Below, one piece after another: positions 24,508 to 34,258 of a DNA stretch of 64,000 bases. Location: the NCBI GenBank assembly GCA_965153455.1, contig OZ234500.1, positions 1,116,001-1,180,000 on the forward strand, written 5' to 3'. Numbering within the stretch: position 1 is the stretch's first letter; each line of letters begins with the position of its first letter. The notes beneath the pieces are model-generated. The model saw nothing but the letters and a program-made list of their open reading frames with translations, was not told where the DNA came from and did not search any database. The stretch comes from Sphagnum compactum (taxonomy: Eukaryota > Bryophyta > Sphagnopsida > Sphagnales). Position numbers and translations under genes: made by a program.

Positions 24508-24700
24508 TGGCAAAACCTATATCTCTTCTTACTTAAACTTATAATTCTTGGGAAAACTTATATCTTTTCTTGGCTAAACTTTTCTCTCTTGGCAAAACCT
24601 ATATCTATTCTTGGTTAAACTTATAACTCTTGTCAAAACCTACATCTTTTTTTTACTAAACTTTTCTCTCTTAGCAAAATTTATATCCCTTCTTGGTTAC
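24508..24700 (-). repeat. Degenerate ~41-bp tandem array (minus orientation)
   Basis: Read on the minus strand, a unit of the form TTTTGCCAAGAGAGAAAAG then TTTAGCCAAGAAGAGATATA is repeated about four to five times with changes. The same unit forms a longer array in + orientation at 30541-30880. The array begins where the methyltransferase-like frame of the retroelement ends, so it either interrupts that gene or belongs to the element. Confidence 0.6.
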
Positions 24701-24823
24701 AATAGGATCAATGTCTATGTAGAAGTACTTTCGAAACACCATCCCTGACTGTAGTAGGGCTTCGAGACCTGTACCAATACGACCAAAGAGCTCTAATAAT
24801 GTAATCCCCTCCTTAGGCGGTGT
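24671..24823 (-). pseudogene. Start of a cytosine-5 methyltransferase-like domain in a retroelement
   Basis: Fifty codons before a stop contain LLELFGRIGTGLEALL, then, about 15 residues on, YFYIDIDP. This matches motif I (the F-x-G-x-G S-adenosylmethionine loop, preceded by a short beta strand) and motif II (acidic residue after the second strand) of C5 cytosine methyltransferases, closest in style to DNMT3/DRM proteins (their motif I reads like SLFDGIxTG). Here Arg follows the FG where Gly or Asp is usual. No motif IV (Pro-Cys catalytic loop) or later motifs remain, because the frame runs into the 41-bp array. It follows the protease-like fragment after a frameshift near 24824. It is too short to be active. 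Capture of C5 methyltransferases by retrotransposons is known in some eukaryotes. The assignment to this domain is an inference from motifs. Confidence 0.55.
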
Positions 24824-24825
24824 CC

Positions 24826-25524
24826 AATGATTAGGTGACGAAGTACTAGTTTAATCGGTTCACCATGGCTCTTCACGTTCTCAAAACTAAACAGAGTTTT
24901 GACCAAGGGCTCGTGGGCTGCTTTGAACTTCTATAAAACCTCTAGTCCATGTTGAATGTTAGTAGGAACCACCCTCAAGCTTTTAGTAGCTTGGGCATAA
25001 GCTGTTTCCTTTTCATCTCCCTCTATCCACTCGTGGCTAGTTTGTTGGATGTAAGAAATAGTGTGTGCTTCCTTGAGCATACAATGGTGAGCCATAAGAC
25101 TATGGTTCCCATGTAAATCAACGGGTATGTATCCTAGGTGGTGGCCATTAGTCTCCCAATCGATTCGATAGTACGCATGTTCGAACTGGTTGTCAATTGT
25201 GAAACCTGGTGGAAACATGGCCTCTTGCCCAACGAGCACATCATAACTGGTGGCATTGGTGACTAAACATTTGACTTGTAGGCAAAGCTCCTGATCTATA
25301 CCTTCATTGAAGTTAAATGCAATCAAATCCGAGCTCTCCCCAAGTACCTCCTCTATGCTCCCACTATCGATTTGAATTTGGCACATAGATTTCTATAGTT
25401 TGGAGTCGAGCATGCCCATCTTCTTGGCAAATTGAACTCCAAGAATCATTGGTTGGGCAGCTGTATCAAGAAGTACCACTATGGGTGTATGTCCTCCCAC
25501 CTTGATTACTGACTCAGTATTGTC
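24826..25524 (-). pseudogene. Retroelement aspartic protease (retropepsin-like) fragment
   Basis: One minus-strand frame from about 25524 down to 24826 has only two internal stops (near 25400 and 24931). It starts with VVLLDTAAQPMILG, a retropepsin active-site loop with DTA in place of the usual DTG or DSG. About 100 residues on it has SYDVLVGQEAMFPPG, which fits the second conserved hydrophobic-Gly strand of such proteases (ILG/VLVG type). In LTR retroelements the protease cuts the Gag-Pol polyprotein. The loop change, stops and frameshifts on both sides make it non-functional. It lies between the gag-like part (higher coordinates) and the methyltransferase-like fragment. Confidence 0.6.
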
Positions 25525-26640
25525 GAAATGGCAATTCCGGTGGTGATGGAAGTTTTCTCACTATGCATTACCTTCGAAAATGAATGAGAAATTTTGTGGA
25601 GAGAATGGCTATCCATAACGCCTTTGTTGAGTAACAAATCCACAAGTGAGGTGTTCTTAGCTCCCTTCTGATATGTGAATGTAGAATCAGAGGTAGGAGA
25701 GCCCACTAGTTTAGCCATGCTAGAACTAGTGATTAGATTACGAACACCATCTGTAACACATGAGCCAATTGAGTGTCTCTCCAAGGTGTTGGATGGGACC
25801 CTTGTAGCATGTGGATCAGGGATTGGTAGAGGACTTGATGTAGTGTTCAGGGTATCCTTTCATACTGTAATGATGTCCTTGGTGCTTAGCTTCAAATTTT
25901 GAAAACTAAACAATGGTGTACTCACAAGCTTTTGCACCACTTCACGCATTTGAAGTTGGCACTCCCTAAATTGATCAGTGGAAAATTGTGTGTTTTCCTG
26001 ATGTACATGTACTCTTGGGACATTGATGGTGGGAGGAATGTTTGCGATAGCAGCAATGAGTTGTTGAAGAGAAAAGTTTACTGAAACAGGTACCAGATCT
26101 GGATTATTGGGCACAGTCCCATGATGTGTAATGGCAACTTCCAGTGCAGCTTGAAAGGCGGTGGCGATGGTTGTGGCATAAGTTGGATTAAGGATCTAGG
26201 TGACGCCCAAAATCTTCGGAGAATGTTGTTCGTAGACATCCAATGCCTCATAGTGCACATAACGGGCTAGTTGTTTAAATGCTAATGCCTTGGTGTAATT
26301 AGCGCCATACTTGAGCTCCAATTCACAAACCACAGTTGAGAAAGTTGCCTTGAACTCCCTCAAAGAAATGGTACCTGGCCTTCTGTTAAACTTCTCAATT
26401 CTCCTAGAGGAACTATTGACCTCCATGGTGTATATGGGTGTAGAGGTAATGGCTTATAGCTGAATATACGGTGATGGTGTGAAAGAGGGTGCGGCAACAA
26501 GTGTACCCCATTGGTTAACCCCTCCAAATGGACTTTGATGTATCGTTGATGTAGTGTAACCTGAACCTGAATTCCTGGTAAGAGTTGTACTGGATGATGG
26601 TGGCGTTGTAAACGTTTGATGGTACCGTTGTGAAGATCAT
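25506..26640 (-). pseudogene. Retroelement gag-like polyprotein region
   Basis: A single minus-strand frame runs from about 26640 to 25506 with only three internal stops (near 26449, 26196 and 25860), much longer than chance in this AT-rich DNA. The first 60 residues are rich in Ser, Thr, Pro and Gln. A compact patch follows with ISLREFKATFSTVVCELELK and, a little later, an aromatic/acidic helix-like stretch, the usual look of a plant Ty3-type gag capsid core. The C-terminal part is Gln- and Ser-rich. No CCHC zinc knuckle is visible. The protease-like frame overlaps its end after a frameshift. Family assignment comes from order and motif style. Confidence 0.55.
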
Positions 26641-27953
26641 GAACTCAAAAAAATTAGCTCAAATGATTATGTGTTGCTTCGTAGCTGATATCTTGGCTCT
26701 GGCTGAGCGGTTGTGCTCTCATCATCCGAGGACATGGTGTTGTCCCATGCCCAAAAAATTTGTAGCAATACAGAGCACTAGATATGATTTGAAGAATACC
26801 GTATCGAATACGTATGTATGTAGTACATACGATTTGAAGAATACGACGCTTCGACGAGGATGAATAACGACAAACGGCATTGGTGGACAGAAGGGGACAA
26901 ACGGACGGAACTGGACGAACGGAATCGGGCGGACGAACATTGACAGATGTCGGACGGAAGTTGACAAACGTCAAACGAAACTATGACGGATGGCGATGGC
27001 AACGGACAGCGTCTACGCCAACGACAATGCTATAGAATGATCCACGTCAATGAGCTCTACAGCGATGGCGTGTAGAAAAGAAGAGAGAAATTTTTCTCTT
27101 CTATTTGGTGTTTTCTTTTTTTTTATTTATTCTCTTCTTCTTCTTCTTCTTCTTCCAGAGCTGCTACGAGGGCAACTCACTACATGACTACAAGTTCAAA
27201 AACCCATAAGAATGCACAGCCCAAATGCTAACTTCAAAACCCATGTACAAGGAAAGCAAGTGTATGTGGGGTTGCATCACTTAATGCAGATCTTGTACTG
27301 CAATCAAACCTTGTGTGTGTGTGTGTGTATGTGTTCCCAAGACCTAAAGTTGGCAGTAAAACAAACTTTGGAATTGTTCACTCCTTCCTCCCTCCAAAGT
27401 TCCAGAACTCAAAACTTCACAGCTTATAGCTTGTACTGGGAGAAAAAAACTTCTAATTCTGGGGAGGTGAAGAACCTATTGTAGCTGCAGTACAAAAATA
27501 GAAAAAGAAGAAGAAGTAGCAATAACTCAAGAACACAAGAAACCAGCAAGCAAAAGAAACCCAAGAAACTCAAAGCTAGGAAAAATTTGCCGCTTTCAAC
27601 ATTAAGTAACAGAGAGTAGTTTTTCTAGATTTAAATTGAATTAAATCAAAAAGAAGGAAAGAAAACGTAGTGTATGTAAATGGTGGCCATGTAATAACTG
27701 TCGAAGCATTTAAAAATCCAGTCTGACTATGTAGGAAACTCTCCCTGACAAAGGAATTCTAGAAAAATTAACAAGAGAAGGGATGCGCTTGACCTTTTAT
27801 ATAGCCGTCAACAAAGCTGAAACCTTAAACAAGCCATAACCCTAAAACACCTAATAGTGCACAATAACTTAAGAACGTACATTAACCCTAAAGGCATGAT
27901 TGGCATGTCCGTAATCGGTCATGATGTATGAGGCCATGCATACGAGCTTAACA
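26641..27953 (-). promoter_or_regulatory. Probable retroelement LTR plus leader, with TATA box
   Basis: On the minus strand CTATATAAAAGG (27793-27804) is a strong TATA box about 1.15 kb before the gag-like frame. A TGTTAAGC start at 27953-27946 directly abuts the transposase fragment, as an LTR edge would. Downstream are a (GAA)n run (plus strand TTC repeat, 27134-27156) and a leader with many short GGACGGA/GGACGAAC repeats (26880-26960). The 3' edge of the LTR and a primer-binding site were not identified, and no partner LTR was found below 24.5 kb. Confidence 0.4.
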
Positions 27954-28370
27954 CACCATCAATGTGAACAAGTGAAATTTCACATCATTGGTGCTAAAGG
28001 TGGCATCCATTGATATCACCCCATTATCACCTAATGAAACCATGGATTGTAATTGTGATGGAATTTGGATATCTATTGTGAATGGGACCTTAATTCCATT
28101 AACTTCACCCACATTAGGGAAATAAAACACATGATTCGGATGATTAAATGCCCATGTGCACACAAAAATGGCCGGGTTTTTGTGTAAACGCCAACTCCCT
28201 CTCTTGTGTTTGCAATCCAAGTAAGCAATGTCTTATTGCCTAATGAAATCATCCTTTGTCATGGTTTTTTTGACATTGACTCTATCCCACCATATCACCT
28301 TAGGCTTGTCATACATTTGTTTGACAATGTAGCCTAAGCTTAATTGAATCCAAATGTGGGTCACAAATGA
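27954..28370 (-). pseudogene. MULE/FAR1-like transposase fragment, cut by the LTR
   Basis: A minus-strand frame with one internal stop (28233-28235) reads a patch around VIWWDRVNVKKTMTKDDFI, then DIAYLDCKHKRGSW, then GDNGVISMDATFSTNDVK before ending in LMVC-stop. The SMDATFxTN patch preceding a short hydrophobic strand is the look of the first catalytic Asp region of MULE/FAR1-type transposases. The reading stops exactly where TGTTAAGC, the presumed LTR start, begins, so the retroelement probably inserted here. The rest of the gene was not found on the far side. The superfamily call is tentative. Confidence 0.5.
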
Positions 28371-28780
28371 CATTGTTTACATATGTGGGTATTGTATGTT
28401 GGGATTAAACCTGCAACTACTAGTAGTAATTGTTATAATAGGCAATACCTACATGTTACTCATATAATAGGTGTTAGTTTTTGGAACTCCAAACCATGAC
28501 AAACATGGTGTTAATTTAAAGTGACACGAGTATTGTAATGCCTAGAACCTAAACCCTTAACCTCTATATGTAAATTTAACCCCCCTTTAAAAACCATGTG
28601 TTTTACATTAATATTTTTATGATTTAAGTGATTGAATTAAATAATCATTAAAAATACAAGATTTTTTTTTTCTTACCTCATTAATTATTTTTTCTAATTA
28701 AAATCAACATTATTTTTTATGTCCTTGATTGATTTCTATAAAGAATATACTATAGTTCATTTTACACCTTGTGGATTCCA
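28361..28780 (+). repeat. Long direct repeat, copy A
   Basis: About 420 bp from TCACAAATGACATTG to GTGGATTCCA, closely matched by copy B at 29904-30344 with scattered changes and small indels. The left edge overlaps the transposase fragment by a few bases. The two copies could be LTRs of a small terminal-repeat element, but no primer-binding site is evident next to copy A. Confidence 0.65.
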
Positions 28781-29903
28781 CATGTATGGCTTGAAAGTTA
28801 ACCCCCCAATTCATAACACACCATATTAGTTCAAACAATTAATGTACAATAGTTTAGGGTTAGTGAACAAGCTTTCTCATATTGCATAAAATTTCACATA
28901 TTACATGGGACATAATGACTTTTTGTTGTGATATATGAAGGTAATGCACATCCCATAATCTTTCTAGTTGGGGATTTGCCATTTTGATGCATGTATTATT
29001 ATTTTTGTTGTTATCATAGTGAAAACTTCCTTTAGTGGATATTGGTAATGTAGCATGGGGTTATAGTGAAAGTTTTAGATTCAAGTATTACTAATGAATT
29101 CATTTTCACAACAAGGAAGTGTGTTTTTGGAGGAAGGTAATGCAATATCAACATGTTTAAAAATATGATGAGAGTATTGTTTTGTTGGTGTACGCAATGA
29201 AGAATCATAATTTACAATCTATGAACTACATTTACCCATACTTCAACATTTGTATTGGATATTAACAATGTAAGTATTTTAGTTTTCCAAATTTTTTGGT
29301 AACCTTAACCTTAGTGATGGAGGGGCAAGTATTTGCAATACCCGCATGTTAAAACCTTTACATAAATGAAATATAATTGATAGTAAAAATTATATGGGAA
29401 TTACAAGGACTTGGTTTTTTTGCATTTTAATTCCAATGGGGCCACATTTTTATCATGAGGGTATTACAAAATCTAGGTCCATTGTCATTCAAGCTCCACC
29501 ATAACATGATTAGTCCATTGTACGCGATGCCTTCGTTTTTCGTTTTTCGACATTGTGACAAGAAATATTTAAAAAAAGAAAAAATAGAATAAAAATGTGT
29601 AATATTCTTATCTAAGGCATAAAATGTTACCTAGACCTTTTCATGTTTCACATAATACCCAAATGTTGGACATAAAATATGCATAGTTAATGATAAACAA
29701 AAACTCACGAAGACAGTTTTGATTTTTTTTTAAAAATTAGAAGAATAAAAAAATTATGATATTGATTGTGAAGAAGAAATAGAAGAAAATCATTTAGAAC
29801 AAGAAAAAAGAAAATCAAATTTTAGAATGAGAAATAAAAGCAAGAATTAGAAAATAATCTAAAAAAACAAAAACAAATTTTTTTTAAAAAAAATTCATTT
29901 CAA
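28781..29903. other. Spacer between the two direct repeats
   Basis: About 1.1 kb of AT-rich DNA with no open frame of interest. An A-rich stretch (about 29740-29895) directly precedes copy B. Confidence 0.5.
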
Positions 29904-30344
29904 TCACAAATGGCATTGTTTTCATATGTGGGTGTTGCATGTTGGGATTAAATCTTCAAGTACCATTAGTAATTGCAATAATAGGCAATACTAGGCAATA
30001 CTTGCATATTACCCATACAATAGGTGTTAGTTTTGGGAACTCCAAACCATTACAAACATGGTGTTAACTTAAAAGTTGACACAAGTATTGTAATGCCCAA
30101 AACCTAAACCATAAACCTCTATATGTAAATTTAACCCTCTTTTAAAAAACATATGTTTTACATTAATATTCTTCCGATTTAAGTGATTGAATTAGATAAT
30201 TGTTCAAAATACAAGAAAAAATATAGTTTTTTTATTACCTTTTTAATTATTTGTACTAACTAAAATCAATAGTATTTTTTATGTTCTTGATTGATTTTTA
30301 TAAAAAATATATATTGAAGTTCAATTTACACCTCGTGAATTCCA
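29904..30344 (+). repeat. Long direct repeat, copy B
   Basis: From TCACAAATGGCATTG to GTGAATTCCA. It matches copy A at 28361-28780 along its length, with a small internal duplication (GGCAATACTAGGCAATACT) absent from copy A. Confidence 0.65.
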
Positions 30345-30359
30345 TTTTTTTTTCCCTTT

Positions 30360-30890
30360 AGAAAAGTAGAGGTTTAACTACGAAATAAAGAGGTTTAGCC
30401 AAAATATAGAAAAGTTTTGTTGAAAAGTAAAGGTTTACCTAATATGTAAAAAGATTGTGTTGAGAGGTAAGGGTTTAGCCAACAAATAGAAATGTTTTGT
30501 TGAGAGGTCAAGGTTTAGTTAAAAAAATATAGGATTTGCCAAAAGTTAAAAGTTTAGCCAAGAAGAGATATAAGTTTTGCCAAGAATATATATAGGTTTT
30601 GCTAAGAGAAAAAAATTTACCAAAAAAAGATATAAGTTTTGTCAAGAGAGAAAAATTTAGCCAAGAAGAGATATAGGTTTTGCTAAGAATTATAAATTTA
30701 TGTGAGAAAAGATATAGGTGCTTCCAAAAGGGAAAAGTTCAGCCAAGAAGAAATATAAGTTTTGCCACGAGAGAAAAGTTTAGCCAAGAAGAAATATAGT
30801 TTTTGCCAAGAAGAAAAGTTTAGCGAAGAATAGATATAGGTTTAGCTACAAAAAATATATAGGTTTTGCGAGGAAAAGATAGAAAGGGTA
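30360..30890 (+). repeat. Degenerate ~41-bp tandem array (plus orientation)
   Basis: TTTTGCCAAGAGAGAAAAG and TTTAGCCAAGAAGAGATATA alternate many times with substitutions and length changes, clearest at 30541-30860. The first part (30360-30540) holds looser AAAGGTTTAGCC units. The array is followed by a G-rich GGTAGGT stretch (30885-31000). The same pairing of array and G-rich stretch is seen inverted at 24700-24400. Confidence 0.65.
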
Positions 30891-30999
30891 GGTAAGGGAT
30901 TAGTTGTTAGTTGTTTGGGTTTAGGATTTAGCCCAAGAGGTAGGTCAGTAGAGTAGGTAGGTTAGTAGGGTAACTAGGTGGGAGGGTAGTATGGAGGTC

Positions 31000-31777
31000 A
31001 GGGTTGGGAAAAATTTGGCCGAGAAAAAAAGGTCAAAGCTCAGCAAGCAAAAAAATTGACTGTGGTAGAATGTTGGTTAAAGTAGGGTGAAGACATGGAT
31101 GAAAAACACAACCCATCCTATGGACAGAACGGCCAACTGGTGCAGTCATGGAGGCTGGAACAAGAAAGCTGAAACCAGTGAACAGCCAAATTCATCCCCA
31201 CTCTGGACAGCAGTTTTCTTTCTCAACTTGCAATGTTGTGGAGATGAGAGAGACTGGGTGCTGGACAAGATGAAGAATTTATTCCCCCATCAATACACAG
31301 AAAGAAAGAAAGAAAATGAACAAAGAACATAATACCCATTCCCATGACTTTGCATTTCCTTTGAAAGTATTACGCTCAACTGTGGAGCAGCAGCAGCACC
31401 AAAGCAGCACTCGACGGACGAGACGAGACGAGAAGGAAACAGCAGACTGACGCTGAACTTTGAAGCCAGAGATGATGCAACCTGGAAACGAAGGCAAGCG
31501 ACACTTTGTTTCCTGTCGTGCACGAGAGAAACACAACTTCCAGGACTACTTACAGTCAATCCGTGGACACCCAACCCCCTTTTCTTTCTTTCTCTGTCCT
31601 TCGAACGCACTTGCGAAGGAGTACTTTCCTTTTACTGCGCGCGCACCTGACATTGGAGTTTTTCTGTTTTCGCGCGCGCGTACTTTTCGTGTTGACTGAC
31701 AAAACCCTAAATACTTAAGAGTCTTGACCCCTATGTTTCCCCCCGCACCGCCCTTTTCCCACTGCCCAGTGTATTTT
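31000..31777 (+). promoter_or_regulatory. Upstream region of the GIF gene
   Basis: This is less AT-rich than the surroundings and includes two alternating CG tracts (GCGCGCGC near 31638-31645 and CGCGCGCGCG near 31671-31680) and a telo-box AAACCCTAA at 31702-31710, a motif common in promoters of growth and ribosome genes. No TATA box is clear. Open frames on both strands (31087-31718) are not supported as genes. Confidence 0.35.
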
Positions 31778-32060
31778 CAGGAATTTTTTGTTTATAGCCA
31801 AAAGTGGCTATCATCCATAGAAAGATGTTTTAAAAAAGTGGCGATCGTCACTAGGAAGATTTAGCCAAATCTGTGTATAACCCAAATTTCAAGTTTTAAA
31901 AAAAATATTGAATCATCCTTCTACATTTTGGCTATAAAACCAAAACCAAGTATAGAAATCTGGCGATTAAAAAATAAATTCCCTTAGACCTAGGGATTGA
32001 AAACCTACCAAATCACTTAATTTTTGAATTTTGAATTTTGAATTTCGATTTTTGGCGAAA
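31778..32060 (+). repeat. Dispersed 'TTTAGCCAAAT' repeat, copy 3
   Basis: TTTAGCCAAATCTGTGTATA, then TTTTGGCTATAAAACC, then AAGTATAGAAATCTGGCGA follow the block order of the family and match the copy at 57545-57690 best. It lies just upstream of the GIF leader, about 0.3 kb from the ATG. Confidence 0.5.
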
Positions 32061-32085
32061 TTCCGCGAGGTAAAAAAACACGGAA

Positions 32086-32349
32086 CCCCCCCCCCCCTCT
32101 GCCCCCGACTCTCTCTCTCTCTCTCTCTCGTGGCCGCCATCGTCTTTTTCCACATCGGGCCACGCGCACTCAGTATCCAGCTGCTTCTCCTGCTGCTGCT
32201 TCTTCTGACATTGCCATCCTTGGGTTTGCTTTCTGTGGGGGTTATGTGAGTTAGGGAACTGCACAGAAGAAGAAGATCTCGAGACTAGAGCCCCAAAAGC
32301 TGTGAAAAATCTAGCTCAAAGATAGGGACACAGAGAGGGCGAGAGAGAG
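32086..32349 (+). promoter_or_regulatory. GIF leader with poly-C and (CT)n tracts
   Basis: A poly-C run (32086-32097) and a (CT)n run (32109-32129) precede a purine-rich stretch ending GAGGGCGAGAGAGAG directly before the ATG at 32350. (CT)n tracts of this kind are common in plant core promoters and 5' leaders. The transcription start itself cannot be placed. Confidence 0.4.
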
Positions 32350-34258
32350 ATGATGCAGCAGCAGCAGCAGCAGCAGCAAATGGCAGCTTATGCAGCAAGC
32401 ACCACCATTACTACCGAGCTCATACAGAAGGTCGTTACTCTTCTTCTTAAGCTCTTTAACTAGTACGGACCCAAGGACGCAGGAGAAGGGAGAACATGGG
32501 TGCACACTCTCTCCAGTTCTAATTATTCCAGATATAATACTATCTAATGCAGGTTTCAAAACTGCAGACAGAATTTGGCCTTTCTTTTGTGGGCATGCGT
32601 GTGTGTGTGTGGAATTCTTTCTGCCATTTCGTGTGTGTGGCAGGCTCTCTTGTGATTTGATTCAGGCTGCCATGTAGAGCAGCCGTGTACCCCAACCAGA
32701 AAGCTCGGTTCTCTCCAGAGAGCTCTAATCTCTGTGTCTGACAGTAGTGTGCCAATCTTTAAGCTGAGAAACTCTTGTGACATTGGAAAATTCAGCTTTC
32801 GATTTTGGTCATAAACCCTCCTCCTCCAGATCTCTGCACTACTTTTGTGATAACATTCTACTGCGAGGAAGCTCTGGGACTTCTTTTTTATTCTATTTTT
32901 TTCCAAGCCTTGCAAATCTGGTTGAAGTTTGTTGTTTGTACTATTTAACAGTGATGCTGCCGATTTCACAACTAGAGAAGCAATGCAGTTTATGCTTGTG
33001 TAGGAAAAGTGGTGCAATCTCAAGTCTCAGATTTAGGCATTGGCTCTAAACCCTAAACCCTGGATACACCAAAGGACTTACTGTGTCTGTCTGCTTGTGG
33101 AGGTGTAGCTATCTATCTATCTATCTGTCTATCTACTCTTGTTCCAAATTCCACCGTTGTCATTCTGATTGATGTGGAAGAGGGGGCTGGGAGTTGGGAT
33201 GGTGCAGTATTTGGACGAAAACAAGCAGCTCATCCTTGCCATCCTTGACAACCAAAACCTTGGACAGCTCAACGAATGTGCGACGTAAGTTTATGTGGAT
33301 GTGGCCTCTTTTGCAAGTATGATCAGTGTATTTCTCTCTTCTTTTGATGCTGACTGGTCAGACCTCTCAAGATTTGCATTTGTTTGCAAATGGAAAGAGT
33401 AATGAATGGCATTGGGTCGTTATAGCATTGTATGGGTTTGGGGGATGGGCATGCATGAATCCAGGTATCAAGCAAAACTGCAGCAGAATCTCATGTACTT
33501 GGCAGCCATAGCTGATGCACAACCACAAGCAGTCCAGAGTTCACCTCGGGTACATTTGAATGCACTTTTTCAGGACAATCTTTTGCATTTCAAATCCTTT
33601 GCATACTTCCATATAGTATATACAAATTCAAATCCTTCAAATCCTCTATATAAAGTTGGAGTGAAAAGAAGGGTGCATATACTCACTCTTCCAGAAATGT
33701 TGTTAGCACTTGGGTGTTTGCTATACAACTATTGAGAAGATTGTGTTATGGACACAGTTTGGTTTCTTTTCAAGTTGTCTAAGCTTGACTAACTGCAGCT
33801 GGAAGTGAGCCATGCAGGCTGCACCGGTACCATCAATGCAACCAGCACAGCAATACCTGCAGCAGCAGCAGCAGCAGCAACAACAACTCATGATGAACCA
33901 AAGGACCCCAATTCCACAATATTTGCAACAAAGCCAACAGGTCTCACCACACCTCTCACAGCATTTATATCATAACCAACAAGGAATTGTGTCAGGTGCA
34001 GGTGCAGGAATGCACTTGATGTCTGGCGATGGTTCTACGGGGGCTGGTAATGGTCCTCAGTCCATGGGGGGCTCATCTGAATATGGAAACAACCCATCTG
34101 GATCTAGGAATGGAAACCAGACAATGAGCAGTGCAGAAGGAGGAGTTGCAGGGTCATCTCCACTTGGCCATCCTGGACGAGATGGAGGATCAGTTCATGG
34201 TGGGGATACATCGTCTGAGGTCTCATATTTGCAGGGATCCGAAGAGGATGCACAATGA
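32350..34258 (+). CDS. GRF-interacting factor (ANGUSTIFOLIA3 / SYT-like co-activator)
   Basis: Exons: 32350-32430, 33208-33284, 33465-33549 and 33818-34258 (684 nt, 227 residues, normal for the family). Donors are GTCGTT, GTAAGT and GTACAT; all acceptors end CAG. After a Met-Gln8 start comes the SNH domain (about residues 20-75) with TTELIQK (21-27), YLDENKQLILAILDNQNLG (28-46) and NLMYLAAIADAQPQA (61-75), the signature that binds the QLQ domain of GRF transcription factors. The rest is Gln-rich (about 88-130) and then Gly/Ser-rich with an acidic tail, like the QG domain. In plants GIF1/AN3 with GRFs recruits SWI/SNF remodelling and drives cell proliferation in young organs. It acts in the nucleus and has no DNA-binding domain. 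The exon 4 acceptor at 33818 is chosen because it is the first that keeps frame. The ATG at 33812 is not a start. Confidence 0.93.
33048..33056 (+). promoter_or_regulatory. Telo-box in GIF intron 1
   Basis: AAACCCTAA followed directly by ACCC, about 150 bases before exon 2. Telo-box motifs are bound by TRB-type Myb proteins and can help recruit Polycomb in plants. Its presence is sequence fact; its use here is inferred. Confidence 0.3.
33109..33135 (+). repeat. (CTAT)n microsatellite in GIF intron 1
   Basis: Six or so CTAT units with one CTGT change lie about 75 bases before exon 2. Confidence 0.8.

Noticed and set aside
32556-33049. Long frames on both strands within GIF intron 1 (up to 155 codons)
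   Set aside because: They lie in the intron between recognised exons 1 and 2, have low-complexity His/Thr runs and match no family.
33645-33655. CTATATAAAG as a TATA box
   Set aside because: It sits in GIF intron 3 with no gene start downstream other than exon 4.
33812-34258. Stand-alone gene starting at the ATG at 33812
   Set aside because: The frame is exon 4 of the GIF gene. The CAG acceptor before 33818 joins it in frame to the SNH-domain exons, and the ATG lies in intron sequence.
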